Shown here in pieces: positions 1 through 8,014 of a DNA stretch of 42,934 nucleotides; positions within the stretch are counted from its first letter, which is position 1, and every line of letters starts with the position of its first letter. Origin of the DNA: Thermophilibacter provencensis (lineage in GTDB: Bacteria; Actinomycetota; Coriobacteriia; Coriobacteriales; Atopobiaceae); the NCBI RefSeq assembly GCF_030372065.1, contig NZ_JAUDEA010000016.1, positions 1 through 42,934 of the forward strand, read 5' to 3'. The notes under the pieces were generated by a model. The model was not told the DNA's origin and searched no databases. It saw only the letters and a list, made by a program, of their open reading frames with translations. The translations under genes were made by a program, and so were the position numbers.

Positions 1-20
1 TTGTCATCACCCCTGTCAGG
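1..20. repeat. Partial TGACA-family repeat at window edge
   Basis: TTGTCATCAC followed by CCCTGTCAGG matches the TTTGTCATCAC and ACCCTGTCA blocks of the TGACA-family hairpins at 23981-24007, 26261-26396, 35859-35918 and 38846-38952. Its other half would lie outside the window. It sits just past the stop codon of the first minus-strand gene, in the downstream position these repeats usually take here. Confidence 0.5.
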
Positions 21-50
21 TCGCCCCCCGCCATCGCCGCCCCGGGCCCG

Positions 51-791
51 CTAGCGACACGCGTTGACGAAGGAACGCCAGAGGTTGAAGTCCGTCTCAA
101 GCTGACCCCAGGTGTACTCCGGGTGCCACTGGACGCCCAGGCAGAAGCGTCGCTCGGGCACCTCGATGGCCTCCGGGACCCCGTCGGTGGCGCGCGCGAC
201 CAGGCGAACGCCCTCGCCGAGGGCGCTCACGCAGCAGTGGTGCGCAGAGTTCACCTGCGCGGTACGGGCACCGCCGAGAGCGCGCTGCAGGAGCGACCCC
301 TCCTCCACCTCGATGGGATGCGCGGGGCCGTTGAGGATTCCCACGTGGCGCCACTGCACCATGCCCTCACGCGCGCCCAGGCTTGGCACGTCCACGCAGA
401 GCGTCCCGCCAAGAGCCACGTTGAGCAGCTGCGTCCCCCTGCAGGTGGTGAAGAGCGGTACGTCCCGCTCAAGGGCGCGTCGCACGAGCGGGAACTCAAA
501 GGCGTCGCGCTGCTCGCAGAGAAGGGCGGGGTCATACGGTATGGTGCTCCCCCATCGCGCGGGATTGACGTCCGGCCCGCCCGGCACGGCAACGCCGTCG
601 GCCATGTCAACGTAGGCATCGATCACATCCTCGTCGGTGGTGATCGCCATCATGAGCGGCAGGCCACCGGCGGCAAGTATCGCGTCCACAAAGCAGTCCG
701 CAATCGCCTCCAGCGGGGCCACGCGCTCCTCCCCGCGCATGGACTCGGGCATCCAGCGCGGGGCAACGAGGACGACCGGTCTTCTCGCCAT
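51..791 (-). CDS. Class I glutamine amidotransferase-like gamma-glutamyl hydrolase (peptidase C26, PuuD type)
   Basis: A cytosolic hydrolase of 246 residues, a normal length for the PuuD/peptidase C26 family, which cleaves gamma-glutamyl amides such as gamma-glutamyl-GABA. The nucleophile is probably Cys117 in TTCRGTQLLN, and the rest of the triad is His223 and Glu225 in GVQWHPEY. A PGGPDVNP loop near residue 70 is also typical. The start ATG lies 2 bp from the stop of the amino-acid ABC ATPase gene, so it is the last gene of that operon. This suggests it processes an imported gamma-glutamyl or amino-acid compound. The family is clear; the substrate is inferred from context only. Confidence 0.85.
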   Translation of the reverse strand: MARRPVVLVAPRWMPESMRGEERVAPLEAIADCFVDAILAAGGLPLMMAITTDEDVIDAYVDMADGVAVPGGPDVNPARWGSTIPYDPALLCEQRDAFEFPLVRRALERDVPLFTTCRGTQLLNVALGGTLCVDVPSLGAREGMVQWRHVGILNGPAHPIEVEEGSLLQRALGGARTAQVNSAHHCCVSALGEGVRLVARATDGVPEAIEVPERRFCLGVQWHPEYTWGQLETDFNLWRSFVNACR

Positions 792-793
792 GG

Positions 794-1567
794 CTAGTGC
801 CCCCTGATGGAGTCGAGAAAATCGCGCGCACGCTGCGTCTTGGGATGGTCGAAGAACTCGTCCGGAGAGCCCTCTTCCACGATCTGGCCCTCGGCCATGA
901 AGATGACGCGGCTCGCCACGCGGCGCGCAAATCCCATCTCGTGCGTCACCACGACCATGGTCATGCCGCCGCGTGCGAGCTCCACCATGACATCGAGAAC
1001 CTCGTTGATCATCTCGGGATCGAGCGCGCTCGTGGGCTCGTCGAACATCATCGCCTTGGGGCGCATGGCAAGGGAGCGCGCGATGGCGGCACGCTGCTGC
1101 TGGCCGCCCGAGAGCTGCGCGGGAACCTTGTTGGCCTGCTCGCCCACACCCACGCGCTCGAGAAGCTCCATTGCGCGCGCCTCTGCCTCTTCCTTGGAGA
1201 GGCCCAGCACCTCGCGCGGGCCAAGCGTCACGTTGTCGAGGATGCTCAGGTGCGCGAAGAGGTTGAACTGCTGGAAGACCATGCCCAGCTCGGCGCGCAT
1301 GCGCGTGAGGTCGCGTCCCTCCTGCGGCAGCGGCTCGCCCTCGATGAGAATCTCACCGGAGTCGATGGTCTCCAGGCGGTTGATGGTGCGGCACATCGTG
1401 GACTTGCCGGAGCCCGAGGGCCCAATGACCACAACGACCTCGCCCTTCTCGACCTTGAGGTTGATGTCGCGCAGGACGTGCAGGTTGCCGTAGTGCTTGT
1501 CCACGTGGCGAAGCTCGATCACGGGAACGTCCCGCCCGCTCTTCTCGACGGTGTCTGTCTTGGACAT
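794..1567 (-). CDS. Polar amino-acid ABC transporter ATP-binding protein (GlnQ type)
   Basis: A 257-residue nucleotide-binding subunit that powers amino-acid import through the two permeases encoded upstream. Visible motifs are Walker [10 protein letters not shown] (49-57), the Q-loop in FQQFN (about 99-100), the signature LSGGQQQR (152-159), Walker B MMFDEP (173-178), the D-loop SALD and the switch histidine in THEMG (209). The frame is open upstream, but the ATG at 1567 was chosen because it begins [10 protein letters not shown], follows a GGAACGGAG ribosome-binding site, and gives the family's usual length. It is 13 bp downstream of the permease gene. Subunit role is certain; glutamate or glutamine as substrate is a guess from the family. 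Confidence 0.94.
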   Translation of the reverse strand: MSKTDTVEKSGRDVPVIELRHVDKHYGNLHVLRDINLKVEKGEVVVVIGPSGSGKSTMCRTINRLETIDSGEILIEGEPLPQEGRDLTRMRAELGMVFQQFNLFAHLSILDNVTLGPREVLGLSKEEAEARAMELLERVGVGEQANKVPAQLSGGQQQRAAIARSLAMRPKAMMFDEPTSALDPEMINEVLDVMVELARGGMTMVVVTHEMGFARRVASRVIFMAEGQIVEEGSPDEFFDHPKTQRARDFLDSIRGH

Positions 1568-1580
1568 GGTTCTCCGTTCC

Positions 1581-2411
1581 CTAGCGGATGATCTTGGCGC
1601 CGGTCCTGCGCGAGACGTAGACCGCCGCCTTGTTGATGGCAAAGTTGATGAGGATGTAGACGAGCGCGATTACGAGGTACATTGAGACGAGCGCGTCGTA
1701 GCTCGTGATGAGGACGCGCGCGTTCTGCATGAGGTCGGGAAAGCTCACCACGTAGGCAACCGTGGTGTCCTTGACCACCACGACGAGCTGAGCGATGAGC
1801 GAGGGTATGACGTAGCGCACCGCCTGGGGCAGCACGATCTTACGCATGGTCTGCGCCGGCGAGAGGCCAATGGAGAGCGCCGCCTCCACCTGCCCCTTGG
1901 GCACGGCGTTCACGCCCGCGCGAAAGACCTCCGCGAGAACCCCCGCCGCCGCAAGCGCAACCGGCAGCGTGAGCATCCAGAACGGGGGCATCTTGACCCC
2001 CAGCTGAGCCGGCACAAAGAAGAGGAAATAGATGAGAAGCAGGCTCGGGACGCCACGGAAGAAGTCCGTGACCACGCGACAGAGCGCGGCAAGCGGGCGG
2101 ACGCCGCTCGTGCGGCCGAGCATAAGGAGCAATCCCAGCACGAGCGATATGGCGCCTGCCGTGAGGGCCACGGAAACGGTGCCGAGAAGCCCCTGCCCCA
2201 GGAAGCGCCACGTGGTCCACTGCAGGAAGAGCGACCAGTAGCGCGGGGCGAGCTGCCCCGTCACGTAGAATTGCCGGACAACGGCCGCGATGCCAAGAAG
2301 CACGACGACGGCCGTGATTGCGGTGCCAATGCGCACCCTGCGGCGGGTGCGAGGCCCGGGCGTTTCGTAGAGGGCGTCGCGCATGGAGAGCGTAGGAGTT
2401 GGGCTGCTCAT
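1581..2411 (-). CDS. Amino-acid ABC transporter permease (HisM/GlnP family)
   Basis: A 276-residue inner-membrane subunit with an unusually long basic cytoplasmic N-terminus (about 30 residues, including [10 protein letters not shown]) and several hydrophobic segments. The EAA loop that contacts the ATPase is visible from about 174 to 200 (VEAALSIGL through LPQAVR). Its start overlaps the preceding permease stop by 4 bp (ATGA), so the two are translationally coupled. With the 2408-3067 product it probably forms the heterodimeric pore. Specificity cannot be read from the permease. Confidence 0.92.
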   Translation of the reverse strand: MSSPTPTLSMRDALYETPGPRTRRRVRIGTAITAVVVLLGIAAVVRQFYVTGQLAPRYWSLFLQWTTWRFLGQGLLGTVSVALTAGAISLVLGLLLMLGRTSGVRPLAALCRVVTDFFRGVPSLLLIYFLFFVPAQLGVKMPPFWMLTLPVALAAAGVLAEVFRAGVNAVPKGQVEAALSIGLSPAQTMRKIVLPQAVRYVIPSLIAQLVVVVKDTTVAYVVSFPDLMQNARVLITSYDALVSMYLVIALVYILINFAINKAAVYVSRRTGAKIIR

Positions 2412-3067
2412 CGGAGAATCCTCACCCTCTTGTCAAGGCGGTTGCCCACAAACGAGATGGCCAGGGCGCTGAGCGCGTAGCCAAGGGCCGAGACGAGAAA
2501 CGCCAGAACGCCTCCCGTCGCGCGCGTGTTGACGTAGGAGACCACACCAGTGAGCTCCTGCGGGTTGAGCGGCACCTGAGAGCCCAGGGCAGTAGTGAGC
2601 ATGACGGCGATGAGCAGGTTGGTCATGGGGAGCACCGTGGTTCTCAGTGCCTGGGGGATCACGATCTTGCGAACGATCTGCGTGAAGGAAAGGCCGATTG
2701 AGCGCGCCGCCTCGATCTGCCCCACGCTGATGGTGTTGATGCCGCTCATGAAGTTCTCGGAGCCAAACGCAGAGCCCAGAAGGACGGTGGTCACGATGAC
2801 GCAGGTGCGCCAGTCGAGCACGATGCGCAGCTCCGGAAGGGCGTAGGCAATGATGATGAGCAGCGCCACGCCGGGGATGTTGCGAAAGACTTGCACGTAG
2901 AGGTCGCCCACCAGACGAAGCGGCCCATACGGCGAGACTCGCGCCACCGTGACGAGCACGGCAAGCGCCATCACGAAGACAAACGACACCGCCGTCATCG
3001 ACCAGGTGGCGAGAAGCCCCTGCAGGTACTTGTCGCCATACGTTGAGAGCAGCTCAGAAAGCCCCAT
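2408..3067 (-). CDS. Amino-acid ABC transporter permease (HisM/GlnP family)
   Basis: A second membrane subunit of about 219 residues with an EAA loop (EAARSIGLSFTQ through VIPQAL). Two adjacent start codons exist, GTG at 3070 and ATG at 3067. The ribosome-binding site AGGAGGT at 3071-3077 directly abuts the GTG, so the ATG, with about 4 nt of spacing from GGAGG, is the better choice. The gene follows the binding-protein gene after a short intercistronic hairpin and overlaps the next permease by 4 bp. It is shorter than its partner because it lacks the long basic N-terminus. Confidence 0.92.
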   Translation of the reverse strand: MGLSELLSTYGDKYLQGLLATWSMTAVSFVFVMALAVLVTVARVSPYGPLRLVGDLYVQVFRNIPGVALLIIIAYALPELRIVLDWRTCVIVTTVLLGSAFGSENFMSGINTISVGQIEAARSIGLSFTQIVRKIVIPQALRTTVLPMTNLLIAVMLTTALGSQVPLNPQELTGVVSYVNTRATGGVLAFLVSALGYALSALAISFVGNRLDKRVRILR

Positions 3068-3082
3068 CACACCTCCTCATGG

Positions 3083-3105
3083 TGAAAAGTGACGGCCACT
3101 TTTCA
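3083..3105 (-). promoter_or_regulatory. Intercistronic hairpin between binding-protein and permease genes
   Basis: A perfect 9-bp inverted repeat, TGAAAAGTG (3083-3091) and CACTTTTCA (3097-3105), with a 5-nt loop. It starts directly after the binding-protein stop codon (TGA at 3106-3108) and is followed by the permease ribosome-binding site rather than a T-run. Such hairpins in binding-protein operons commonly protect or partly terminate the mRNA, so the binding protein is made in excess. That role here is inference. Confidence 0.6.
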
Positions 3106-4068
3106 TCATGCGCCGATGGCGGGCGGGTTGGGGACAGTCTCAACGCCGGCGCGGTCGCCGATGCAGAGCTGCCAGAGCTCGGCCCAAAGGCCCTCGTCCT
3201 CGATGCGCTGGAGCCACGCGTTCACGAAGTCCACGCCATCGGAATCGAGCGGCAGGCCAATGCCGTAGGCGTCAACCGGGCCAAATTCCTCGCCCGCAAG
3301 GCGATAGCGCCCGGGATTGCGGGTCATGTTGCCCATCTGCATGGCGGTGTCGATCACGTAGGCGTCAACGCGTCCCTGCTCAAGGGCGCTTCTGGCCTCC
3401 TCGTCAGTGGCAAACTCCTGAATGAGCGCCTCGGGGGCGTACTCCTCCAGGATGCTCGGGCCGGTGGAGCCCGACTGTGCGGCAACGTTTCTGCCCGCAA
3501 GGTCCTCGAGGGAGTTGATGTCTGAGTTGTCCGCCATCACGAGGATGGACTGCTGCGTGGTGTAGTACGGCCCGGCAAAGGAGATGACCTTCTTGCGGTC
3601 GTCGTTGATCGAGTAGGTGGCAAAGACCGCGTCCACGGAGTCATTCTGTAGGACGGACTCGCGGGTGTTGGAGGTGACCTGCGTGAGCTCGTAGGCATTC
3701 TCGTCACCAAGGATGTAGCGGGCAAGCAGCTGGAAGAGGCCGGCGTCAAAGCCGCGCGTGGCACCGTCCTTCTCGTTGAGGAGGCTGAAGAGCAGCGACG
3801 TCTGGACGCCGCCCACGCGCAGGGTGCCGGCGTCGCGCACCTTGGTGGCCCACGCGGAGGCAGCAATCTCGTCATCTGCCGCCACGGGGCCAGTGGCGAG
3901 AAGGGCGTCATAGGCCTCGGCGTCAAGCTGCGCCTCCTCCGGGGTCTCCCCGCCCGAGCCCTCGGGGGCGGGTGCATCGTCGCAAGCGGCAAGGCCAAAG
4001 GCGGAAAGCGCGGCAACGCCCAGGCCGAGTGCCTGGCGGCGCGTGAGATTGAGGTTTGCAATGGTCAT
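3106..4068 (-). CDS. Amino-acid ABC transporter substrate-binding lipoprotein
   Basis: A 320-residue extracytoplasmic binding protein (SBP_bac_3 fold) anchored as a lipoprotein. The N-terminus carries twin arginines (10-11), a hydrophobic stretch and the lipobox GLAAC with the lipidated Cys at 29. The mature part shows family blocks such as GTLRVGGVQTSL, DAVFATYSIND and YIDTAMQMG-like segments. The open frame extends 35 codons further upstream, but MTIANLNLTRRQ at 4068 follows GGAAAGGAAG and starts the signal peptide, so it was chosen. It is the first gene of the transporter operon. A possible -10 TACAAT (4109-4114, minus strand) lies about 40 nt upstream. Confidence 0.92.
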   Translation of the reverse strand: MTIANLNLTRRQALGLGVAALSAFGLAACDDAPAPEGSGGETPEEAQLDAEAYDALLATGPVAADDEIAASAWATKVRDAGTLRVGGVQTSLLFSLLNEKDGATRGFDAGLFQLLARYILGDENAYELTQVTSNTRESVLQNDSVDAVFATYSINDDRKKVISFAGPYYTTQQSILVMADNSDINSLEDLAGRNVAAQSGSTGPSILEEYAPEALIQEFATDEEARSALEQGRVDAYVIDTAMQMGNMTRNPGRYRLAGEEFGPVDAYGIGLPLDSDGVDFVNAWLQRIEDEGLWAELWQLCIGDRAGVETVPNPPAIGA

Positions 4069-4179
4069 GTGGGGCTTCCTTTCCCTGGGGTCCCGTACAC
4101 GTTCCCTAATTGTACCCGCTGCGCTAGGAATTAAACCTCCCGCGACGGCGCCATGTAGCGGCGCCTGCTCCACCCTCTC

Positions 4180-4310
4180 CTCGCCGAGTGTACGAAAGTC
4201 TGAGTTTTATCATTGTAACTCAGCTCATTTACCCAGCGTTTCCCCAGTTGGCGAGAAGGATCCGCAGGCGCGGCGGAGAAACTCACGCTGACTTTCGTAC
4301 ACTCGGCGAG
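4180..4310. repeat. Nested palindromic element with perfect 21-bp arms
   Basis: The arms at 4180-4200 (starts CTCGCCGAGTGTACGAAAG) and 4290-4310 are perfect reverse complements over 21 bp. A second pair, TGAGTTT (4201-4207) and AAACTCA (4279-4285), nests inside. The edges carry CTCGCC and GGCGAG, followed by AAGG on the right, which is the genome-typical GGCGAGAAGG word. No open reading frame or T-run was seen. Confidence 0.75.
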
Positions 4311-4343
4311 AAGGAAAGAGGGCGACGAGGGGAACCGGAACGC

Positions 4344-4376
4344 AAAAGCCCGGACGCCGAAGGTGGCGACCGGGCT
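4344..4376 (-). terminator. Rho-independent terminator of ackA
   Basis: On the minus strand, AGCCCGG, then CGCC, a short loop, GGCG and CCGGGCT form a two-part stem interrupted by one mismatch, followed by TTTTGCG. It lies 23 bp after the ackA stop codon and has the form of an intrinsic terminator. Confidence 0.7.
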
Positions 4377-4398
4377 CGAAGAGGCTATCGGGGAGCAG

Positions 4399-5568
4399 TT
4401 AGCCGAGCAGCTCCTCGACGTCGAGGGCGATCATGTACTCCTCGTTGGTGGGGACCACCATCACGGTGATCGCGGAGTCCGGCGTGGAGATCACGCGCGG
4501 CTCGTCGGAGCGCGGCGCGTTCTTCTCGGCGTCGATCTTGACGCCCATCCAGCCGAGGAGCTTGCAGATGTCAGCGCGGATCTCGGGCGCGTTCTCGCCG
4601 ATGCCCGCGGTGAAGACCATGGTGTCCACGCCCTGCATGGAGGCAGCCATCTCGGCAAAGAGCTGGGAGACGCGGTAGTTGAACATGTCGAGGGCAAGCT
4701 GGCACTTCTCGTCGCCCTCGGCGGCACCGGCCTCGATGTCACGGGAGTCGGACGAGACCTCGGACACGGCGAGAAGACCGGACTTCTTGTTCATCATCGT
4801 GTCGATCTCGTCGATGCTCATGTGCGCCTCGCGGCTGAGGTAGAAGACCGTCGCCGGGTCGAGCGTGCCGCAGCGGGTGCCCATGATGAGGCCGTCGAGC
4901 GGCGTGAGGCCCATGGTGGTGTCCATGCACTTGCCGTCCTGGATGGCGCAGAGGGACGCGCCGGAGCCGAGGTGGCAGCTCACAAGCTTGTGGGTCTTGT
5001 CGCCCATCATCTCGTGGACCGTGCGCCAGATGAAGCGGTGGCTCGTGCCGTGGGCGCCGTACTTGCGGACGTGATAGGTGTCGGCGACGTCGCGCGGGAT
5101 GGCGTAGCGCCAGGCGTGCTCGGGCATGTGGTAGTGGAACGAGGTGTCGGGCACGATGACGTTGCCGAGCTCGGGGAACATGTCACGGCAGATCTCGATG
5201 ACGTCGGCCTCGGCGTAGTTGTGCAGCGGCGCCAGCGGGGCGACCTCGCGGACCTGGGCGAGCGTCTCGTCGGTGACGATCGCGGACTCGGGGAAGTACC
5301 AGCCGCCCTGGACCACGCGGTGGCCAATGCCGCCGATGGGCTTGTCGACGGTCTTCAGGATGTCAAAGACGTACTTGATGGCGGTCTTGTGGTCAGGAAG
5401 CGCGACCTCGAGCTTCTGCTTCTCGCCGCCCATCTCCTCGTGACCGACGAACGAGCCGTCGATGCCAATGCGCTCGCAGTTGCCCTTGGCATAGACCTCG
5501 CGCGTGTCAACGTCGAGAAGCTGGTACTTGAGCGACGAGCTGCCGGCGTTGATGACCAGAACGTTCAT
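4399..5568 (-). CDS. ackA: Acetate kinase
   Basis: A 389-residue cytosolic kinase that makes ATP and acetate from acetyl phosphate, the substrate-level phosphorylation step of fermentation. The N-terminus MNVLVINAGSSSLKYQL is the first ASKHA phosphate motif. GIGHRVVQGG, SCHLGSGAS and VFTAGIGENAPEIR are further family signatures. The frame is open for over 100 codons upstream, but that stretch is repeat-derived. The ATG at 5568 follows GGGAGAG and starts the conserved protein. The gene is monocistronic with its own terminator, and phosphotransacetylase is not adjacent. Confidence 0.97.
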   Translation of the reverse strand: MNVLVINAGSSSLKYQLLDVDTREVYAKGNCERIGIDGSFVGHEEMGGEKQKLEVALPDHKTAIKYVFDILKTVDKPIGGIGHRVVQGGWYFPESAIVTDETLAQVREVAPLAPLHNYAEADVIEICRDMFPELGNVIVPDTSFHYHMPEHAWRYAIPRDVADTYHVRKYGAHGTSHRFIWRTVHEMMGDKTHKLVSCHLGSGASLCAIQDGKCMDTTMGLTPLDGLIMGTRCGTLDPATVFYLSREAHMSIDEIDTMMNKKSGLLAVSEVSSDSRDIEAGAAEGDEKCQLALDMFNYRVSQLFAEMAASMQGVDTMVFTAGIGENAPEIRADICKLLGWMGVKIDAEKNAPRSDEPRVISTPDSAITVMVVPTNEEYMIALDVEELLG

Positions 5569-5720
5569 GACTCTCCCTTCGCGGGGACTCCCCCACTCTC
5601 TCTTCCCACAGACATGGCTATGATACGCCCGAACGAGCCGTTTTGGGTGCGACGTCGACAAACGGAGAGCGAGCGGCGCTGCGGGCGTTCGCGCGGGTTG
5701 CTGCCTCGTACTGCCACCCT

Positions 5721-5817
5721 CCGGTTTTGGGCAAAACATTTGATGCTCGGACGTCCGAGCGGCGGAAGCTCCACCCAAAACCGGCCCAAACGGTGAAAAA
5801 CGGGGCGAGAAGAACCT
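5721..5817. repeat. TTTTGGGCAAAA palindromic element, copy 1
   Basis: An 11-bp inverted repeat CCGGTTTTGGG (5721-5731) and CCCAAAACCGG (5774-5784) encloses a perfect 16-bp palindrome, GCTCGGACGTCCGAGC (5745-5760). The right flank runs AAACGGTGAAAAACGGGGC and then GAGAAGAACC. The segment GGTTTTGGGCAAAAC with ATTTGATGC recurs with small changes at the other end of the window (about 42812-42835), with the same GAAAAACG(C/G)GGCGAGAAG ending. Confidence 0.7.
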
Positions 5818-5836
5818 GTTGTGAGGTCCTTCTCGC
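5805..5836. repeat. CGAGAAG/CTTCTCG hairpin
   Basis: GCGAGAAGAACCT (5805-5817) pairs with AGGTCCTTCTCGC (5824-5836) over 13 bp with one mismatch and a 6-nt loop. It marks where one TTTTGGGCAAAA element ends and another, truncated one begins. Confidence 0.65.
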
Positions 5837-5992
5837 TCCTGGATATAAAACTTGTTGCCCAAAACCAGACGTTTGCTGCAGCGGCGCAATAGTTGCGTGA
5901 CACGCCAGGCGGGAAAACCCAAAACCAGGCAAAACCGTGCACGTCACAGAAGCCGGCCGCTGCCAGGGCAGGGCGCTCGCGCGGCCGAGACC

Positions 5993-6337
5993 CTACGCCG
6001 GGATGAGACCCTCGCCGAGCGGCTTGCCACCGAGGACGTGCATGTGCAGGTGCATGACGGTCTGGCCGGCGGCGGTGCCCGTGTTCATGATGCAGCGGAA
6101 GCCCGTCTCGGCGATGCCGCACTTCTCGGCGACGGCGCGCACGGCGGCCTCCATCGAGGCGAGCGTCTCGGCGGGAACGTTGTCCACAAAGTTCTCGTGG
6201 TGTGCCTTGGGAACCACAAGCACGTGGACGGGTGCCTGCGGGTTGAGGTCGCGGAAGGCGACGACGTTCTCGTCCTCAAAGAGAAACTCGCTCGGAATCT
6301 CGCCGTTGGCAATCTTGCAGAAGATGCAGTCGGACAT
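5993..6337 (-). CDS. hinT: HIT family nucleoside phosphoramidase (HinT-like)
   Basis: A 114-residue histidine-triad protein that hydrolyses nucleoside 5'-phosphoramidates and acyl-adenylates in the cytosol. The triad HLHMH followed by VLGG lies at 96-104. The N-terminal CIFCKIANGEIPS block is typical of HinT, and its CxxC pair suggests a zinc site. The ATG at 6337 follows AAAGGAACGCAC. It is the last gene of the minus-strand group with xseB and xseA, 28 bp after xseB. Confidence 0.93.
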   Translation of the reverse strand: MSDCIFCKIANGEIPSEFLFEDENVVAFRDLNPQAPVHVLVVPKAHHENFVDNVPAETLASMEAAVRAVAEKCGIAETGFRCIMNTGTAAGQTVMHLHMHVLGGKPLGEGLIPA

Positions 6338-6365
6338 GTGCGTTCCTTTCTCGCGGCGCGTGACG

Positions 6366-6638
6366 TTACTCGTTGATGTAGGCCGTGCTCGGTGCGGAGA
6401 CGGTGTCCGTCACCGGGGCGTCCTCGTTGGTGGCGTCGAGAAGGACGCGCACCTTCTGCTCGGCCGTGGACAGGCGCTCGCGCAGGCTCTTCAGCAGCTC
6501 GACGCCGCGGCCGTAGCGCTCAAGCGACTCCTCGAGCTCGAGCTCGCCGGACTCGAGGGCGCGCACGATCTGCTCGAGCTCTACGGAGGCCTCCTTGAAC
6601 GTCATCTCGTCAATGGGGCGATAGGTGGTCTCTGCCAT
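6366..6638 (-). CDS. xseB: Exodeoxyribonuclease VII small subunit
   Basis: A 90-residue helical protein matching the XseB family (TFKEASVELEQIVRALESGE with LEESLERYGRGVELL). It oligomerises on XseA to form exonuclease VII, which degrades single-stranded DNA. The start at 6638 (MAETTYRPID) follows GGTGAGAAG and gives the family length. The longer frame adds 14 residues that run into the intergenic space. It lies 32 bp downstream of xseA, an intact xseA-xseB pair. The C-terminal tail of about 15 residues is not conserved in the family. Confidence 0.93.
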   Translation of the reverse strand: MAETTYRPIDEMTFKEASVELEQIVRALESGELELEESLERYGRGVELLKSLRERLSTAEQKVRVLLDATNEDAPVTDTVSAPSTAYINE

Positions 6639-6670
6639 GATCTTCTCACCTTTCCGGGCCCAAGGCCCTG

Positions 6671-8014
6671 TCAGTCGCAAACGTTGGTCACCGTGGCCTC
6701 AAATGAGCCCGCGCCCAGAAGCACGCGCACCTCGTCACCCGCAGCAAGCTCGGAGGCGTCCTTCACCACGTGCCCGGCGCCGTCGCGCGCGATGGCGTAG
6801 CCGCGCGCGAGCACCGAGAGCGGAGAGAGCGCGTCAAGCGAGGCGGCCAGGCGCGCGAGCGTTGACTCGGCCGGCCTCGTGAGCCGCGGCGCGAGCTCGA
6901 CGAGGCGCGAGGCGACGCGCGATACGCCCTGCTCCTCGCGAGCAAGGGAGCGCGGGATGGCGTCGTGCAGGCGCTCCTCGGTCTGCGCGAGGTCACTTAT
7001 GCGGTCGTGCAGCGGGGCCAGCGGGTCGACGAGGCACCTTCTCGCGCCGAGCGCGTCGAGCGCAACGCGGCGACGGGAGAGCTCGGACTCCACGGTGCTT
7101 CTCGCAAGCTTTGCAAGCGCGTCCACGCGCTGCGCGCGCACCTCGAGCGCGGCGGACATGGCACGGCCAAGACGAACCTGGCGCTGCAGCATCTGTCGCT
7201 CGACCTCGTCGATCGCGGGCGCCACGGACTCGGCCGCCGCGGTGGGCGTTGAGGCGCGCCGGTCAGCGACCATGTCCGCGATGGTGGTGTCCGGCTCGTG
7301 TCCAATGCCCGTCACCACGGGCACGGGGCATGCGGCGATGGCCCGAGCGAGACCCTCGTCGTTGAAGCACATGAGGTCCTCGAAGGAGCCGCCGCCACGC
7401 ACGAGCAGGATGGCGTCGGGCCGCGATGCGGCGGCGGTGCCGAGCGCGCGGATGATCGTTGCCGGGGCGTCCGCGCCCTGCACCGAGCAGCCCACCACGT
7501 CAATCTCAACGAGCGGGTTGCGGCGCGCGAGCGTGCGCTTGACGTCCTCGATGACGCTGCCGGAAAGCGACGTCACCACGCAGACGCGCGAGCAGAACAC
7601 GGGCACGTGGCGCTTGCGCGCGGGGTCCATGAGACCCTCGCGCTCGAGGGCGCGCGCGAGCTCCGCCACCTGCTGCCGAAGGAGGCCCTCGCCCGCCGCC
7701 TCCACCTTGCTCGCCACAAAGGAGAGCTTGCCGGAGGCCTTGTAGATATCAAACTTGCCCGTGAGCTGCACCGCGAGGCCGTCGCGAAGCTCAAAGCCCA
7801 TCTTCGCCGCCGTGCCGCGCCACACGATGACGCTCATCGAGGCGCCATCGTCCTTGACCTCAAAGTAGCAGTGGCCGGAGCGGGCGTTGGGGCCGCGAAA
7901 GCCCGAGACCTCGCCGTTCACCACGAGCGTGGGCCACGCGGAGACCGCGCCCTTGGCGAGCGCGACGGCGTCCGAGACGGAGAGCGGAGCCTGCCCCTCG
8001 CCCTTCTCGGCCAT
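6671..8014 (-). CDS. xseA: Exodeoxyribonuclease VII large subunit
   Basis: About 447 residues, the usual length. It has an N-terminal OB-fold (VNGEVSGFRGPNARSGHCYFEVKD) that binds single-stranded DNA, then the catalytic domain with DVVGCSVQGADA, RGGGSFEDLMCFNDE and VTGIGHEPDTTIADMVADRRASTPTAAAE, and a helical C-terminus. Start codons GTG (8017) and ATG (8014) are adjacent. The ATG shares one base with the TGA of the upstream peptidase gene, so translation is coupled. Function in mismatch repair and DNA damage tolerance follows from the family. Confidence 0.96.
   Translation of the reverse strand: MAEKGEGQAPLSVSDAVALAKGAVSAWPTLVVNGEVSGFRGPNARSGHCYFEVKDDGASMSVIVWRGTAAKMGFELRDGLAVQLTGKFDIYKASGKLSFVASKVEAAGEGLLRQQVAELARALEREGLMDPARKRHVPVFCSRVCVVTSLSGSVIEDVKRTLARRNPLVEIDVVGCSVQGADAPATIIRALGTAAASRPDAILLVRGGGSFEDLMCFNDEGLARAIAACPVPVVTGIGHEPDTTIADMVADRRASTPTAAAESVAPAIDEVERQMLQRQVRLGRAMSAALEVRAQRVDALAKLARSTVESELSRRRVALDALGARRCLVDPLAPLHDRISDLAQTEERLHDAIPRSLAREEQGVSRVASRLVELAPRLTRPAESTLARLAASLDALSPLSVLARGYAIARDGAGHVVKDASELAAGDEVRVLLGAGSFEATVTNVCD

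Larger units (their letters stand above)
4069..4398. other. Intergenic region with nested inverted repeats and the ackA terminator
   Basis: No gene is visible. The region holds the upstream region of the amino-acid transporter operon (possible -10 at 4109-4114, GGCGCC hairpin at 4147-4165), a long nested inverted repeat (4180-4310) and the terminator of ackA (4344-4376). Confidence 0.6.
5569..5992. other. Repeat-rich intergenic region between hinT and ackA
   Basis: No credible gene. It holds a TTTTGGGCAAAA-type palindromic element (5721-5817), a short CGAGAAG hairpin (5805-5836) and further CCCAAAACCAG fragments up to about 5935. Frames that look open here, including the ackA frame extended upstream, read straight through these repeats. 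Confidence 0.6.

Noticed and set aside
5569..5922. A longer AckA with about 118 extra N-terminal residues
   Set aside because: The extension reads through TTTTGGGCAAAA palindromes, and the internal ATG has a ribosome-binding site and begins the conserved protein.
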